Assembly: GCA_903861125.1 (NCBI GenBank)
Contig: CAIOTF010000041.1
Location: 1 to 64,000, forward strand
Direction of reading: 5' to 3'
DNA: 64,000 nucleotides
DNA from: an uncultured Ignavibacteriota bacterium
Lineage (GTDB): Bacteria; Bacteroidota; Ignavibacteria; UBA10030; UBA8401
Numbering within the stretch: position 1 is the first letter of the stretch; every line of letters starts with the position of its first letter. This document shows, one piece after another, positions 28,992-38,272 of this stretch. The notes beneath the pieces are model-generated. The model did not search any database, had not been told where the DNA came from, and saw nothing but the letters and a program-made list of their open reading frames with translations. Both the position numbers and the translations under genes were made by a program.

Positions 28992-30470
28992 ATGAATATC
29001 CTCATGATATACCCGATGTATCCGAACACTTTTTGGAGTTTCAGACATGCACTCAAGTTTGTGTCGAAGAAAGCCAGTTTCCCGCCGTTAGGACTATTAA
29101 CCGTTGCTGCACTCCTTCCCGATGATTGGAATAAAAAATTAATCGATCTGAATACCACCCCTCTTACGGATTCGGATATTCGTTGGGCTGATTACGTTTT
29201 TCTCAGCGCAATGTCCATTCAAAGTGAATCCGCAAATACTGTTATTGAACGATGCCGGCAATGCAAGACAAAGATAGTGGCCGGAGGTCCGTTGTTTACT
29301 AGCAGCAGTGATCAGTACGACCATCTGGACCATCTTGTGCTGAATGAAGCGGAGATCACGCTGCCGTTGTTCCTGCGCGATCTGGCTGCCGGAACGCCGC
29401 AACATAAATACACAACGAACGAATGGGCCGATATCTCTGCAACGCCGCTTCCTTTATGGAACCTTGTTGACCATACGCAGTATTCATCAATGAATATTCA
29501 GTATTCCCGCGGGTGTCCGTATGAATGCGATTTTTGCGATATCACGGTCCTTTACGGAAGAAGGCCGCGTACAAAAACAAAAGAGCAGGTGATCGCCGAA
29601 CTTGATGCCGTCTATGCCTCCGGCTGGCGGGGACCGCTGTTCTTTGTGGACGATAATTTCATCGGCAATAAGAACAAATTAAAGAAAGAGATCCTTCCGG
29701 CCATTGCCAAGTGGAACCATGAACACAACCATCCGTTTTATCTTAACACGGAAGCCTCGATAAATCTTGCGGATGATGAAGTACTGCTGCAGTTAATGGC
29801 AGCCGCAGGTTTTGAATCGGTGTTCATCGGCATTGAGTCTCCCAACGAAAAAAGTCTTCTTGAATGCAACAAGATCCAGAACAGAAACCGTGATATGATC
29901 TTGAGCGTGAAGAAAATTCAGCAGGCAGGACTTGAAGTGCAGGGGGGATTTATTGTCGGGTTTGACAATGATCATCCGTTAATCTTTGATGAGCTGATAC
30001 AGTTCATACAGCAAAGCGGCATAGTGACCGCCATGGTCGGACTGCTGAACGCACCGAGAGGAACCAAACTCCACAAAAAAATGCTTGATGAAGGAAGGAT
30101 GCTTGCAAACTTTACGGGCAGCAATACCGATTTCTCGATAAACTTTATTCCCAGGATGGATTGTGATGCTTTGCTGAACGGTTACAAAAGAATCGTGAGC
30201 ACCATCTATTCACCGAAAAAATACCATGAACGGATCATGCAGTTTCTGCAGACCTTCGACCCGAAGCAGAAAAAGGTTTTTCATTTCAATCCCAATTACG
30301 TTCAGGCATTATTGCGGTCCATGTTCTTGCTGGGGATCGTCAGTGCAGGACGAAAATATTATTGGAAATTATTCTTCTGGACACTCTTCCGCAAACCGCA
30401 GTTCTTCTCCTTAGCCATAGGATTTGCAATTTACGGATTTCATTTCAGAAAGATTTCGCAGGATTACTGA
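28992..30470 (+). CDS. B12-binding domain radical SAM protein
   Basis: CPYECDFCDI (CX3CX2C); N-terminal MNILMIYPMYPNTFW… B12-binding-like fold; RBS aggagg upstream of ATG 28992. Confidence 0.9.
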   Translation: MNILMIYPMYPNTFWSFRHALKFVSKKASFPPLGLLTVAALLPDDWNKKLIDLNTTPLTDSDIRWADYVFLSAMSIQSESANTVIERCRQCKTKIVAGGPLFTSSSDQYDHLDHLVLNEAEITLPLFLRDLAAGTPQHKYTTNEWADISATPLPLWNLVDHTQYSSMNIQYSRGCPYECDFCDITVLYGRRPRTKTKEQVIAELDAVYASGWRGPLFFVDDNFIGNKNKLKKEILPAIAKWNHEHNHPFYLNTEASINLADDEVLLQLMAAAGFESVFIGIESPNEKSLLECNKIQNRNRDMILSVKKIQQAGLEVQGGFIVGFDNDHPLIFDELIQFIQQSGIVTAMVGLLNAPRGTKLHKKMLDEGRMLANFTGSNTDFSINFIPRMDCDALLNGYKRIVSTIYSPKKYHERIMQFLQTFDPKQKKVFHFNPNYVQALLRSMFLLGIVSAGRKYYWKLFFWTLFRKPQFFSLAIGFAIYGFHFRKISQDY

Positions 30471-30497
30471 TGCGGTCCGTTCCTGTTTTTTATGTTG

Positions 30498-30548
30498 CAG
30501 AACTCTTTAAAATGCCGCCGCCGGTCAAAGACCGGCGACAGAGTTCTG
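30498..30548. repeat. Nested inverted repeat between convergent genes
   Basis: Outer arms CAGAACTCT/AGAGTTCTG, inner arms CGCCGGTC-AAA-GACCGGCG. Confidence 0.7.
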
Positions 30549-30565
30549 CGACATTGTTGAGATGA

Positions 30566-33500
30566 TTACTTTAATTCTTTTTCTGAAAAGCGTTTGCTGA
30601 TCCATGATTTTGCTTTTTCGGTATATTCATCAACAAGTGAATATGCCGTTGGAACAACGACGAGGGTTAAAAATGTTGAGATCGTTAATCCGAAAATGAT
30701 CGCAACGGCAAGCGGACGCCAGAAGCCAGCACTTTCGGAACCCGAAACAAAATGGAATTCCGTCCAGTTAAAATCGACTCCCGTACCCATAGGGATCAAC
30801 GCCAACACTGCCGCAGCCGCTGTCAATAGAACCGGACGCAAACGGACCCTTCCGGCTTCCACTAGGGCGTCATCCAGAGACATACCCCCTTCGCTATGTT
30901 TATGCTTCACAAAATCGAGAAGAATAATACCGTTACGCACAACAATACCGGCAAGCGCAACAATGCCGACACCGGTCATCATCACACTGAGCGGAGTTTG
31001 TGTAATGATCAGGCCGAGAAGCACGCCGATAAGCGACAAAATAACTGAGAGCATAATCACGAACGGCACTTTCATTGAATTGAATTCCATAACCATGATT
31101 AAAAAGACCAGAAGCAATGTTATAATGAATGCTTTACTCAGGAAGTCAGATGCTTTTTGCTGCTCTTCCTGAGAGCCGGTCAGTTTCACAGCATATCCGT
31201 TGGGCAAAGAAATATCGGCGATGCGTGCTTTCACATCGCTGAGCACTTCGGATTGTACGCGACCCGCAACATCTCCGCTGACAGTAATGACGCGCTTCTG
31301 GTCTTTCCGGCGAATGTCGGTGACCGATGTTGTACGCCGTATATCCGCAACCGAGGTGATCGGTATCGACAGCAATTGTCCGCGACGGTTCATAAAATTG
31401 ATACGGAGATTTTCAATATCCGCAGGTGATGTTCGTTGATCTTCCTTCAAGCGGACGCGGATCTTGTATTCGTCTTCGCCGACCCGGTATTTCGATGCTT
31501 CCACACCGGCGATTGCGGCTCGTACGGTTGAAGCAATCTGACCCGTGCTTGTATAAAACAGTCCTGCTTTTTCACGGTCAACAATAATCTCTACTTCAGG
31601 GCGTCCGGTATTGTAATCATCTTTTAAGTCAACGAGTCCCGGAATATCTTTGATCCTTTCGCGGATCTGTTTGCTGATTGTTGCAAGCTGAGCGTAATCT
31701 TCACCCGAAACTTCGATACTGACCGGCGAACCGACCGGAGGTCCCATTTGCTGTTTCGTCAGACGGATCTCCGCGCCGGAAATTCCAAGCGTTGCTTTGC
31801 GGATCTCTTCCATGGTCTCAAACGTGCTTTGTGAACGAAAATTTTTCTCGTAGAAATTAATCGCCACTCTACCTTTGTTTGCCGTTCCCTGACCGCCGAA
31901 ATCGAACATGTCATCCGAAGTACCGACACTTGCGCCGATAAACTCAACGTCCTTGCGTCCGGGGATCGACTGCATACGTTCCTCGAGTATTTTTGATATT
32001 CCATTTGTTACCTCGAGCGATGCTCCGGCCGGACATTCAATACTGACGCTCACCTGCGAGGGTTCGGTATTCGGGAAGAACTCGACTCCTTTATTAAATA
32101 GGACGAACAGGATAATCACAGAAAGTAGCAATGTGAACGAGCCCCAGATTGTCTTCCACTTGTGCTGCAATGTCCAGCGAAGGGTTACCACATAGTTCTT
32201 CTGCATCCACGGGAAGAACTGTTCATCCACTTTATGATAGAGGATGGTGAGAGGATTATATTTTTTGTACCAATGCGGATGTTCAAGATTGAAGCGGGCT
32301 TTTTTGATCTCTTTCTGGTAGTTAATCCACTGCGCCGCCTGAACGGGACTGATGACATATGCAACGAACAGTGATGCGGTCAGTGTTACAATCAGTGTGA
32401 TCGGCAGAAATTTCATAAACTCGCCGACAATGCCGGGCCAGAAGAGCAGTGGAATAAAGGCCGAAAGTATTGTTACTGTTGAAGCCAGCACGGGAATGAA
32501 AACTTCACCGGCCGCTTTCTTGGCCGCTACATTCGGTTCTTCGTTGAATTCCTGCTGATGACGGTATGTATTTTCAATCACGACGATTGCATCGTCCACA
32601 AGAATTCCCAAAGCAAGAACAAGTGCAAACAGCACTACCATATTCAGTGTGATACCCATCGCACCCAGGACAATGTAGCCAACGAACATGGAGAGCGGTA
32701 TGGCGGTGGATATCAATAGCGAGTTCTTGAAACCGAAGAACATGAAGAGCGAAAGAACAACAAGGAACATGCCGGTGTAAATACTGTTCTCCAGCTCGTG
32801 CACCATTCTTTTAATGAAGCGGGATTGATCATTGGATATTTCCAGTTTGATTCCATCCGGAAGATTCTTTTGCTCTGCTTCAACGATCAGTTTCACGTCG
32901 TCGGCAATTCGGATCAAGTTTTCACCCGATCGTTTCCGGACAGCAAGTGAAACAACCTCACCGCCGTTCAGCCGCGCATATGTCTGACGGTCTTCGAATG
33001 AATAATCGACCGTGGCAACATCGCGCAAATAGATCGGTTTGCCGTTCTGAATTTTTAAGACGATGTTTTCCAGCGGTTTTACCTGCTTAAATTCACCGGG
33101 AACGCGAACGGTAAGATTTTTTTCTTTTGTTTCAATCGTTCCGCCAGGGATCGAAAGATTCTCGGCACGGATCGCTCCCGATACATCGTCGAAGCTGACC
33201 TGATAAGCATTCATTCGGTAGACATCAACATTCACCTGAATTTCGGGCTGCAGTCCGCCGGTGATATCCGCACGGAGCACACCCTGCACTGCTTCGATTT
33301 TATCCTGAAGATCTTCGGCAATTTTTTTCAGCCGCGCCACGCCGACATCGCCGACGGCGTTTACATACATAATGGGGAATTCGCTGAAGTTGATCTCCGA
33401 GACGATCGGATCGAGAATGTCGGCCGGCAGCTGTCCGCGGGTTGAATTGACCTTATCACGCACCCTGCGCAACGCTTCATCGACATCGACCCCTGTATTG

Positions 33501-33784
33501 AACTCAACGCGGATGGTTGAAAGACCTTCCTTGGAAACGGAAGAAATCTGTTTGACATCCTTCAATCCTTTCAATGCGCGCTCAAGCGGCTGAGAGATCA
33601 ATCCTTCGATATCAACGGGAGAGACACCGATGTAGGGTGTCGACACGATGACGAGTGGTATGGTAATATCCGGTGTCGCTTCGCGCGGCAATCCGGTATA
33701 GGATGTATAACCAAAGACAACGATCATCACCATCAGCAGATAGACCGCTACTTTGTTATCGACTGCAATGTTCCAGATTTTCAT
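30566..33784 (-). CDS. RND efflux pump inner-membrane subunit
   Basis: GLPREATPDITIPLVIVSTPYIGVSPVDIEGLI…; ALVLALGILVDDAIVVIENTYRH. Confidence 0.95.
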   Translation of the reverse strand: MKIWNIAVDNKVAVYLLMVMIVVFGYTSYTGLPREATPDITIPLVIVSTPYIGVSPVDIEGLISQPLERALKGLKDVKQISSVSKEGLSTIRVEFNTGVDVDEALRRVRDKVNSTRGQLPADILDPIVSEINFSEFPIMYVNAVGDVGVARLKKIAEDLQDKIEAVQGVLRADITGGLQPEIQVNVDVYRMNAYQVSFDDVSGAIRAENLSIPGGTIETKEKNLTVRVPGEFKQVKPLENIVLKIQNGKPIYLRDVATVDYSFEDRQTYARLNGGEVVSLAVRKRSGENLIRIADDVKLIVEAEQKNLPDGIKLEISNDQSRFIKRMVHELENSIYTGMFLVVLSLFMFFGFKNSLLISTAIPLSMFVGYIVLGAMGITLNMVVLFALVLALGILVDDAIVVIENTYRHQQEFNEEPNVAAKKAAGEVFIPVLASTVTILSAFIPLLFWPGIVGEFMKFLPITLIVTLTASLFVAYVISPVQAAQWINYQKEIKKARFNLEHPHWYKKYNPLTILYHKVDEQFFPWMQKNYVVTLRWTLQHKWKTIWGSFTLLLSVIILFVLFNKGVEFFPNTEPSQVSVSIECPAGASLEVTNGISKILEERMQSIPGRKDVEFIGASVGTSDDMFDFGGQGTANKGRVAINFYEKNFRSQSTFETMEEIRKATLGISGAEIRLTKQQMGPPVGSPVSIEVSGEDYAQLATISKQIRERIKDIPGLVDLKDDYNTGRPEVEIIVDREKAGLFYTSTGQIASTVRAAIAGVEASKYRVGEDEYKIRVRLKEDQRTSPADIENLRINFMNRRGQLLSIPITSVADIRRTTSVTDIRRKDQKRVITVSGDVAGRVQSEVLSDVKARIADISLPNGYAVKLTGSQEEQQKASDFLSKAFIITLLLVFLIMVMEFNSMKVPFVIMLSVILSLIGVLLGLIITQTPLSVMMTGVGIVALAGIVVRNGIILLDFVKHKHSEGGMSLDDALVEAGRVRLRPVLLTAAAAVLALIPMGTGVDFNWTEFHFVSGSESAGFWRPLAVAIIFGLTISTFLTLVVVPTAYSLVDEYTEKAKSWISKRFSEKELK

Positions 33785-33798
33785 AGTGGCTGCTCCCT

Positions 33799-34845
33799 TT
33801 ATTGCGTGATGACAACAGGTGATCCGTTGATCAGTTTTTGATAACCGGAAACGATCAAGAGGTCGCCTATCTTTAATCCGTTCACCACTTCGACAAGATT
33901 TCCCTGACGTCCGCCGATTGTGACCCGGCGTTCTTCCGCTGTACCTTTATTCACGACGTAAACGATATACCGGTCACGGTCGACCAATTGCACAAGACTT
34001 TCGCTGACAAGAATTGCATCGTTCTTTTTTTGCCGGACGAGGGTCACCTTTGCGACCATCTCCGGTTTAAGTTTGCCATTCGGATTCGGCAGGAGGATCT
34101 CCACAAGCATCGTTCGGTTTGCAGCCGATACTGTTGAGCCTACATAGGTCACTTTTCCGTTCAGAAGTTCACCCGGAACAGCGTCGAATGTTACAGAGAC
34201 CGACGTTCCAATATTGATCATGCCGGAATACAATTCGGGAATTTCCGCCTGTATCTTTATTGTTGATGTGTTCACAACCCGAGCAATCGGAATTCCGGGA
34301 GCGGCCATTTCTCCGGTGTTCGGTATGGTATTGTCCACTACACCGTTGATCGGACTTCGCAGTTGTGTTCGTTCCCACCGGGCTTGCATCAGATCAGCAT
34401 TTGCTTTGGCGGCATCGCGTCCGTACACAAGGTTCTTATATTGCAATTCGCTGATTCCCTGCTGTTCAAAAACGGACTGTTGCTTTTCCACATTCAGCTG
34501 TGCCATCTTGTATTGTGCATTGGCTGCTTCGTAACTTGCTTTAATCACTTCATCTTTCAGCGTTACGATGAGATCGCCCTGTTTTACCCGGTCTCCTTTT
34601 TTCTTTTTCCATTCCTTAACGATGCCACCTTCTTCAGGACTCATCATGACATCTTCAAAAGCTTTCACCGTGCCGGCAACCTGAATACCGTCGATCATGG
34701 CGGAGGGGATTATTTTCTGCACTGATATATTGACCGGCTGAACTTTTTGTGTTGTGCCTGCCGTTTCTACTTTCTTGCAGGATGGAATCGCTGCTATGAC
34801 TGCGGCGATTATTATTGCGGCGAGGAAATGTTTTGTTGTTTTCAT
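33799..34845 (-). CDS. RND efflux periplasmic adaptor subunit
   Basis: Lipobox-like IPSC; EEGGIVKEWKKKKGDRVKQGDLIVTLKD; RSPINGVVD. Confidence 0.93.
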   Translation of the reverse strand: MKTTKHFLAAIIIAAVIAAIPSCKKVETAGTTQKVQPVNISVQKIIPSAMIDGIQVAGTVKAFEDVMMSPEEGGIVKEWKKKKGDRVKQGDLIVTLKDEVIKASYEAANAQYKMAQLNVEKQQSVFEQQGISELQYKNLVYGRDAAKANADLMQARWERTQLRSPINGVVDNTIPNTGEMAAPGIPIARVVNTSTIKIQAEIPELYSGMINIGTSVSVTFDAVPGELLNGKVTYVGSTVSAANRTMLVEILLPNPNGKLKPEMVAKVTLVRQKKNDAILVSESLVQLVDRDRYIVYVVNKGTAEERRVTIGGRQGNLVEVVNGLKIGDLLIVSGYQKLINGSPVVITQ

Positions 34846-34885
34846 TGTGATTGTTCCTTTTGTCTATTCAAATTCAAACGTTAAT

Positions 34886-36301
34886 TTATTCTTCCGTTTC
34901 CCGCGCAACATCAGGCAGACGTCCCAGCATGGCATCGAGATCGGTAGCGGCGACGAGATAGTCAAAGATGGCCTGCATGCGGTTCACTTTTGCCTGCGAC
35001 AGTGCAAGCTGAGCATCGTTCACTTCCAGCTGCGTTGCAGCGCTGGAAAGGAAGCGGGCGGTGACGATCTTGTAGCCCCGTTCGGCTGTTTCAACGGTCT
35101 TCTGTTGTCCGTCTATCCGTTTGCGGGTTTGGCGAAGATTGCCGATCACCGAACGGATTCCCATCTGCAGATTCTTTTCAAGGCTCCCTTTTTGTTCCAC
35201 TGTCTTTTGCTCTTCAAGCTGGGCCTGCTCTATGCGGGAGTTGGTCTGCAGACCCTGGAACAGGTTCAGTGAAAATGTAAGGCCGACCTGTGCTGTTTTG
35301 TAAAAATCGTTTCCGGAAAATCTATAATTGTCCTTGATTGCTGTGTACGAATATGATCCGTATGCAATGACGGAAGGGAGAAAATTAGCTCGTTCCGCAT
35401 TCACGGAAGCTCCGTTCAATTCAATTTGATGTTGTATCACATTCAGGTTCAGGTTCGTTTTCAACACGGCCTGATCTGCATTCTGCAGGATCTGTTCATC
35501 CACATCTTGAAAAACGAGGCTTTCCGACGGGATAACCTTTACCGAATCGCCGATGCCAATGGTGTTGCGGAGATTATCAACGGCAAGGTTGAAATTTGTC
35601 TCGCTCTGAATGACGGCTGGCCGCAGATTGTCCATTCCCACCGTTGCACGCAGTTCGTCGTATTCGGAGACGATACCCTGAGATCTCAGCAATTGAACAT
35701 TTTTGAAATTCTCTTCAGCGTTTTTCAGATTTGACTGCATCATCGTCAGTGCTTCATGCGCAAGCAAAGCTGCATAATATGCTTTCCGCACTTTGGCGAC
35801 TGTTTCAACCTTCTTCAGCATGAAGATGTCGCGTGCCAGTTTGGAGTAGATATTTGCCGCGCCGACGCCGATAAAGACCGATCCGTTGAAGAGGATTTGA
35901 CGGACATTCACGGCGGCGTTTGCTGAGTTGGTCGGCGACATTGAGAAGGGAAGTTCGATCAGCTGGCCTGTTGGTTTCGGAAGATGCGCTGTTGAATCCA
36001 TCAGTTTCACCAGCGGATAGTAGATTGCATCCGGAAAGAAACTCTTCGGTTTTTCCACAATGTGGTTGAAATTGCCGCTGAGATCGACCGTTGGCATCGT
36101 AAATCCCCATGCTTCCATCACTCGCGCATCGGAGCGTTTCACTTCCAGCCGAGCCGACTGGAGTTCGGGATTATTTTGTACAGCCATGCGGACGGCTGTA
36201 TCAATTGTAAGCGAAAGCGGCGTTGTGTCGGCACTCTGCGACCGTGCCGAATAAAAAACGGCGGCGGTCAGCACAACAGCAGCAATGATATTATTTTTCA
36301 T
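34886..36301 (-). CDS. TolC-family outer-membrane protein
   Basis: LTIDTAVRMAVQNNPELQSARLEV; coiled-coil repeats; operonic with RND genes. Confidence 0.92.
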   Translation of the reverse strand: MKNNIIAAVVLTAAVFYSARSQSADTTPLSLTIDTAVRMAVQNNPELQSARLEVKRSDARVMEAWGFTMPTVDLSGNFNHIVEKPKSFFPDAIYYPLVKLMDSTAHLPKPTGQLIELPFSMSPTNSANAAVNVRQILFNGSVFIGVGAANIYSKLARDIFMLKKVETVAKVRKAYYAALLAHEALTMMQSNLKNAEENFKNVQLLRSQGIVSEYDELRATVGMDNLRPAVIQSETNFNLAVDNLRNTIGIGDSVKVIPSESLVFQDVDEQILQNADQAVLKTNLNLNVIQHQIELNGASVNAERANFLPSVIAYGSYSYTAIKDNYRFSGNDFYKTAQVGLTFSLNLFQGLQTNSRIEQAQLEEQKTVEQKGSLEKNLQMGIRSVIGNLRQTRKRIDGQQKTVETAERGYKIVTARFLSSAATQLEVNDAQLALSQAKVNRMQAIFDYLVAATDLDAMLGRLPDVARETEE

Positions 36302-36314
36302 CTGTTCCTCGTTG

Positions 36315-36986
36315 TTAGTTCAGTGAAGCGTAAAGTTCTTTTTTCCCCGGCTCAGTCATAATTGATTCAAGAAAGAGGGTATTGGATACCCGCAATGTAT
36401 CGTTCAGGTTGATGTTCATTTTTTGTATGAACATATCGTGCTGGGTATCAATTCTCATCAGCAATGTTGTAGCGTTCGACCACATGATCAGTGATATCTC
36501 GATCGGATTCAGATCCGTGCGAAACTGTTTCTCTATCATTCCCTGTTTAATAATCTCTACAACCATGTTCCAGAGCGATTGGTTGAGATCGTCGCACGAC
36601 TGCATCATTTCTTCCGACACCTGTTTATGGAATTGCGGAGTGTTGAAGAAGTGCAGCATGCGGAAATAATTTCTATGCTGTTCGAAAAAGGCCGTATATG
36701 ATTTCGTGAGTTCCACCATTGTCTTTACCACAGAGAACTTCTGTGCTATGACCTCCTCGAACATGCTGTGCATGATCATCAGTCCGCGCATCATAACGGC
36801 AAGATAGAGATCCTCTTTGCTGTGATAATAGAGATAGAGTGTTCCTTTGGCGAGCTCGGCAGTTTCGGCGATCTCATCCATCGTTGAAAGGAGAAGTCCT
36901 TTTTCGAAAAAGACTTTCTGAGCCGCGTCTATGATCGACTCTTTGCGGCTTTCTTTCTCACGTTCTTTTCTTTCAGTGATACCCAT
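36315..36986 (-). CDS. TetR/AcrR family regulator
   Basis: IIDAAQKVFFEKGLLLSTMDEIAETAELAKGTLYLYYHSKEDLY. Confidence 0.94.
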   Translation of the reverse strand: MGITERKEREKESRKESIIDAAQKVFFEKGLLLSTMDEIAETAELAKGTLYLYYHSKEDLYLAVMMRGLMIMHSMFEEVIAQKFSVVKTMVELTKSYTAFFEQHRNYFRMLHFFNTPQFHKQVSEEMMQSCDDLNQSLWNMVVEIIKQGMIEKQFRTDLNPIEISLIMWSNATTLLMRIDTQHDMFIQKMNINLNDTLRVSNTLFLESIMTEPGKKELYASLN

Positions 36987-37251
36987 TAAAGTTTCTTTAT
37001 CGTGCTAAAGCAAAGAGACAGAAAAAAATCTTTGGTTATTCCGGCCGTTTCTCTCAGGTCAATTTTTTTTGGGACTGTAATTGGGTTATGCTCTCAAGAA
37101 AATGACTGCCGGTCATTAATTACACGCAAGTCTTGCAAATAAATCCTAAAAAAGCAAGCAAATATTCATTGATTTTATTGCGTATTTCAGACAAAATTCT
37201 CTTGCGAGATTTTGTAGGACTTTTAGAAGCGGAATTGATCAGGGGGAGGAA

Positions 37252-38262
37252 TTATTCTTCCGTTTTTGCTTTCATCACGTCTGAAAAGTGAATGTTCTCT
37301 TTAATCAAATATGCGGTTCCGATCAGCAGCGTGCAGAGGTAGCCGATGGCATGAGTATAGACTACATACGCAACGGCCGATGCTTCTGTAACTTGATACA
37401 CACGCATAAGAGTAAAAGTGATGAACGAATGGTAGCTTCCAATTCCGTTCGGTGTCGGCATAGCCGATGCCAGGCCGGATGCCAATTGGAGTGTTGCAGC
37501 AGAAATCAGCGTTAGATTTTCCATGCCGAACATTCGCATCGGAAGGAATAACAACACGATATAGCTAAACCAGATTGAACACGTCAGCAGCATAATGATG
37601 CCGTAATTTTTTCGTGTTCCGCCGGCTTGAAAACCCTTCAGGAATGAATCCATAAGGCTGTCAATTTTTTTTCTGGAAGAAGCAGGGAAGAGCACAGCAA
37701 TTTTTTTTATCGATGAAAATATGATGTGCGATTTAAGGAACAGCAGTACAAAGAATACCAGCATGAGAAGACCTATCGCTCCGAGTAACAATGCTCCGCC
37801 GGGGAACAACGGAAACCAGATCACAATCGACTTGGCATTGATGATGACTACGATGCAAAGAACAGCGGCAAAACTGCTGATGTCGAGTAACCGTTCTAAA
37901 ATAACGGTGCTCAACACCGAACTTGGGGCAATATGTTCTCTCTTTCCCAGAACGTACGATCGTGCTATCTCGCCGGCCCGGGGAATGATCCCATTGATCA
38001 TGAGGCCGATCATCAGCGATGAGAATGCTCCATGAAGCGGGATATTCTCCTTTACCGGAGAAAGCAGATAGCGCCAGCGGACGGCGCGCAGAATATGGCT
38101 GAATAATTGAAGAGTGAATAATCCGAAGAACCAGAGAAGCGGCAGACGGAACAAGGCATGCAGTAGTTCATCGGGGTCTGCATCGTGAAATGCGATCCAC
38201 AAAAAGAACATGGTTAACGCCATGCTCAATAGGATGCGAAGATAAAAAAAGGCTCTTTTCAT
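37252..38262 (-). CDS. LPG-synthase-TM / UPF0104 family membrane protein
   Basis: 'LMIGLMINGIIPRAGEIARSYVLGKRE', 'ASAMPTPNGIGSYHSFITF'. Confidence 0.85.
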   Translation of the reverse strand: MKRAFFYLRILLSMALTMFFLWIAFHDADPDELLHALFRLPLLWFFGLFTLQLFSHILRAVRWRYLLSPVKENIPLHGAFSSLMIGLMINGIIPRAGEIARSYVLGKREHIAPSSVLSTVILERLLDISSFAAVLCIVVIINAKSIVIWFPLFPGGALLLGAIGLLMLVFFVLLFLKSHIIFSSIKKIAVLFPASSRKKIDSLMDSFLKGFQAGGTRKNYGIIMLLTCSIWFSYIVLLFLPMRMFGMENLTLISAATLQLASGLASAMPTPNGIGSYHSFITFTLMRVYQVTEASAVAYVVYTHAIGYLCTLLIGTAYLIKENIHFSDVMKAKTEE

Positions 38263-38272
38263 GCCGGCGGAA

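Noticed and set aside
30566-36986. RND-adaptor-TolC-TetR operon as a novel system
   Set aside because: Complete and conventional efflux operon; nothing unusual seen in gene order or motifs.
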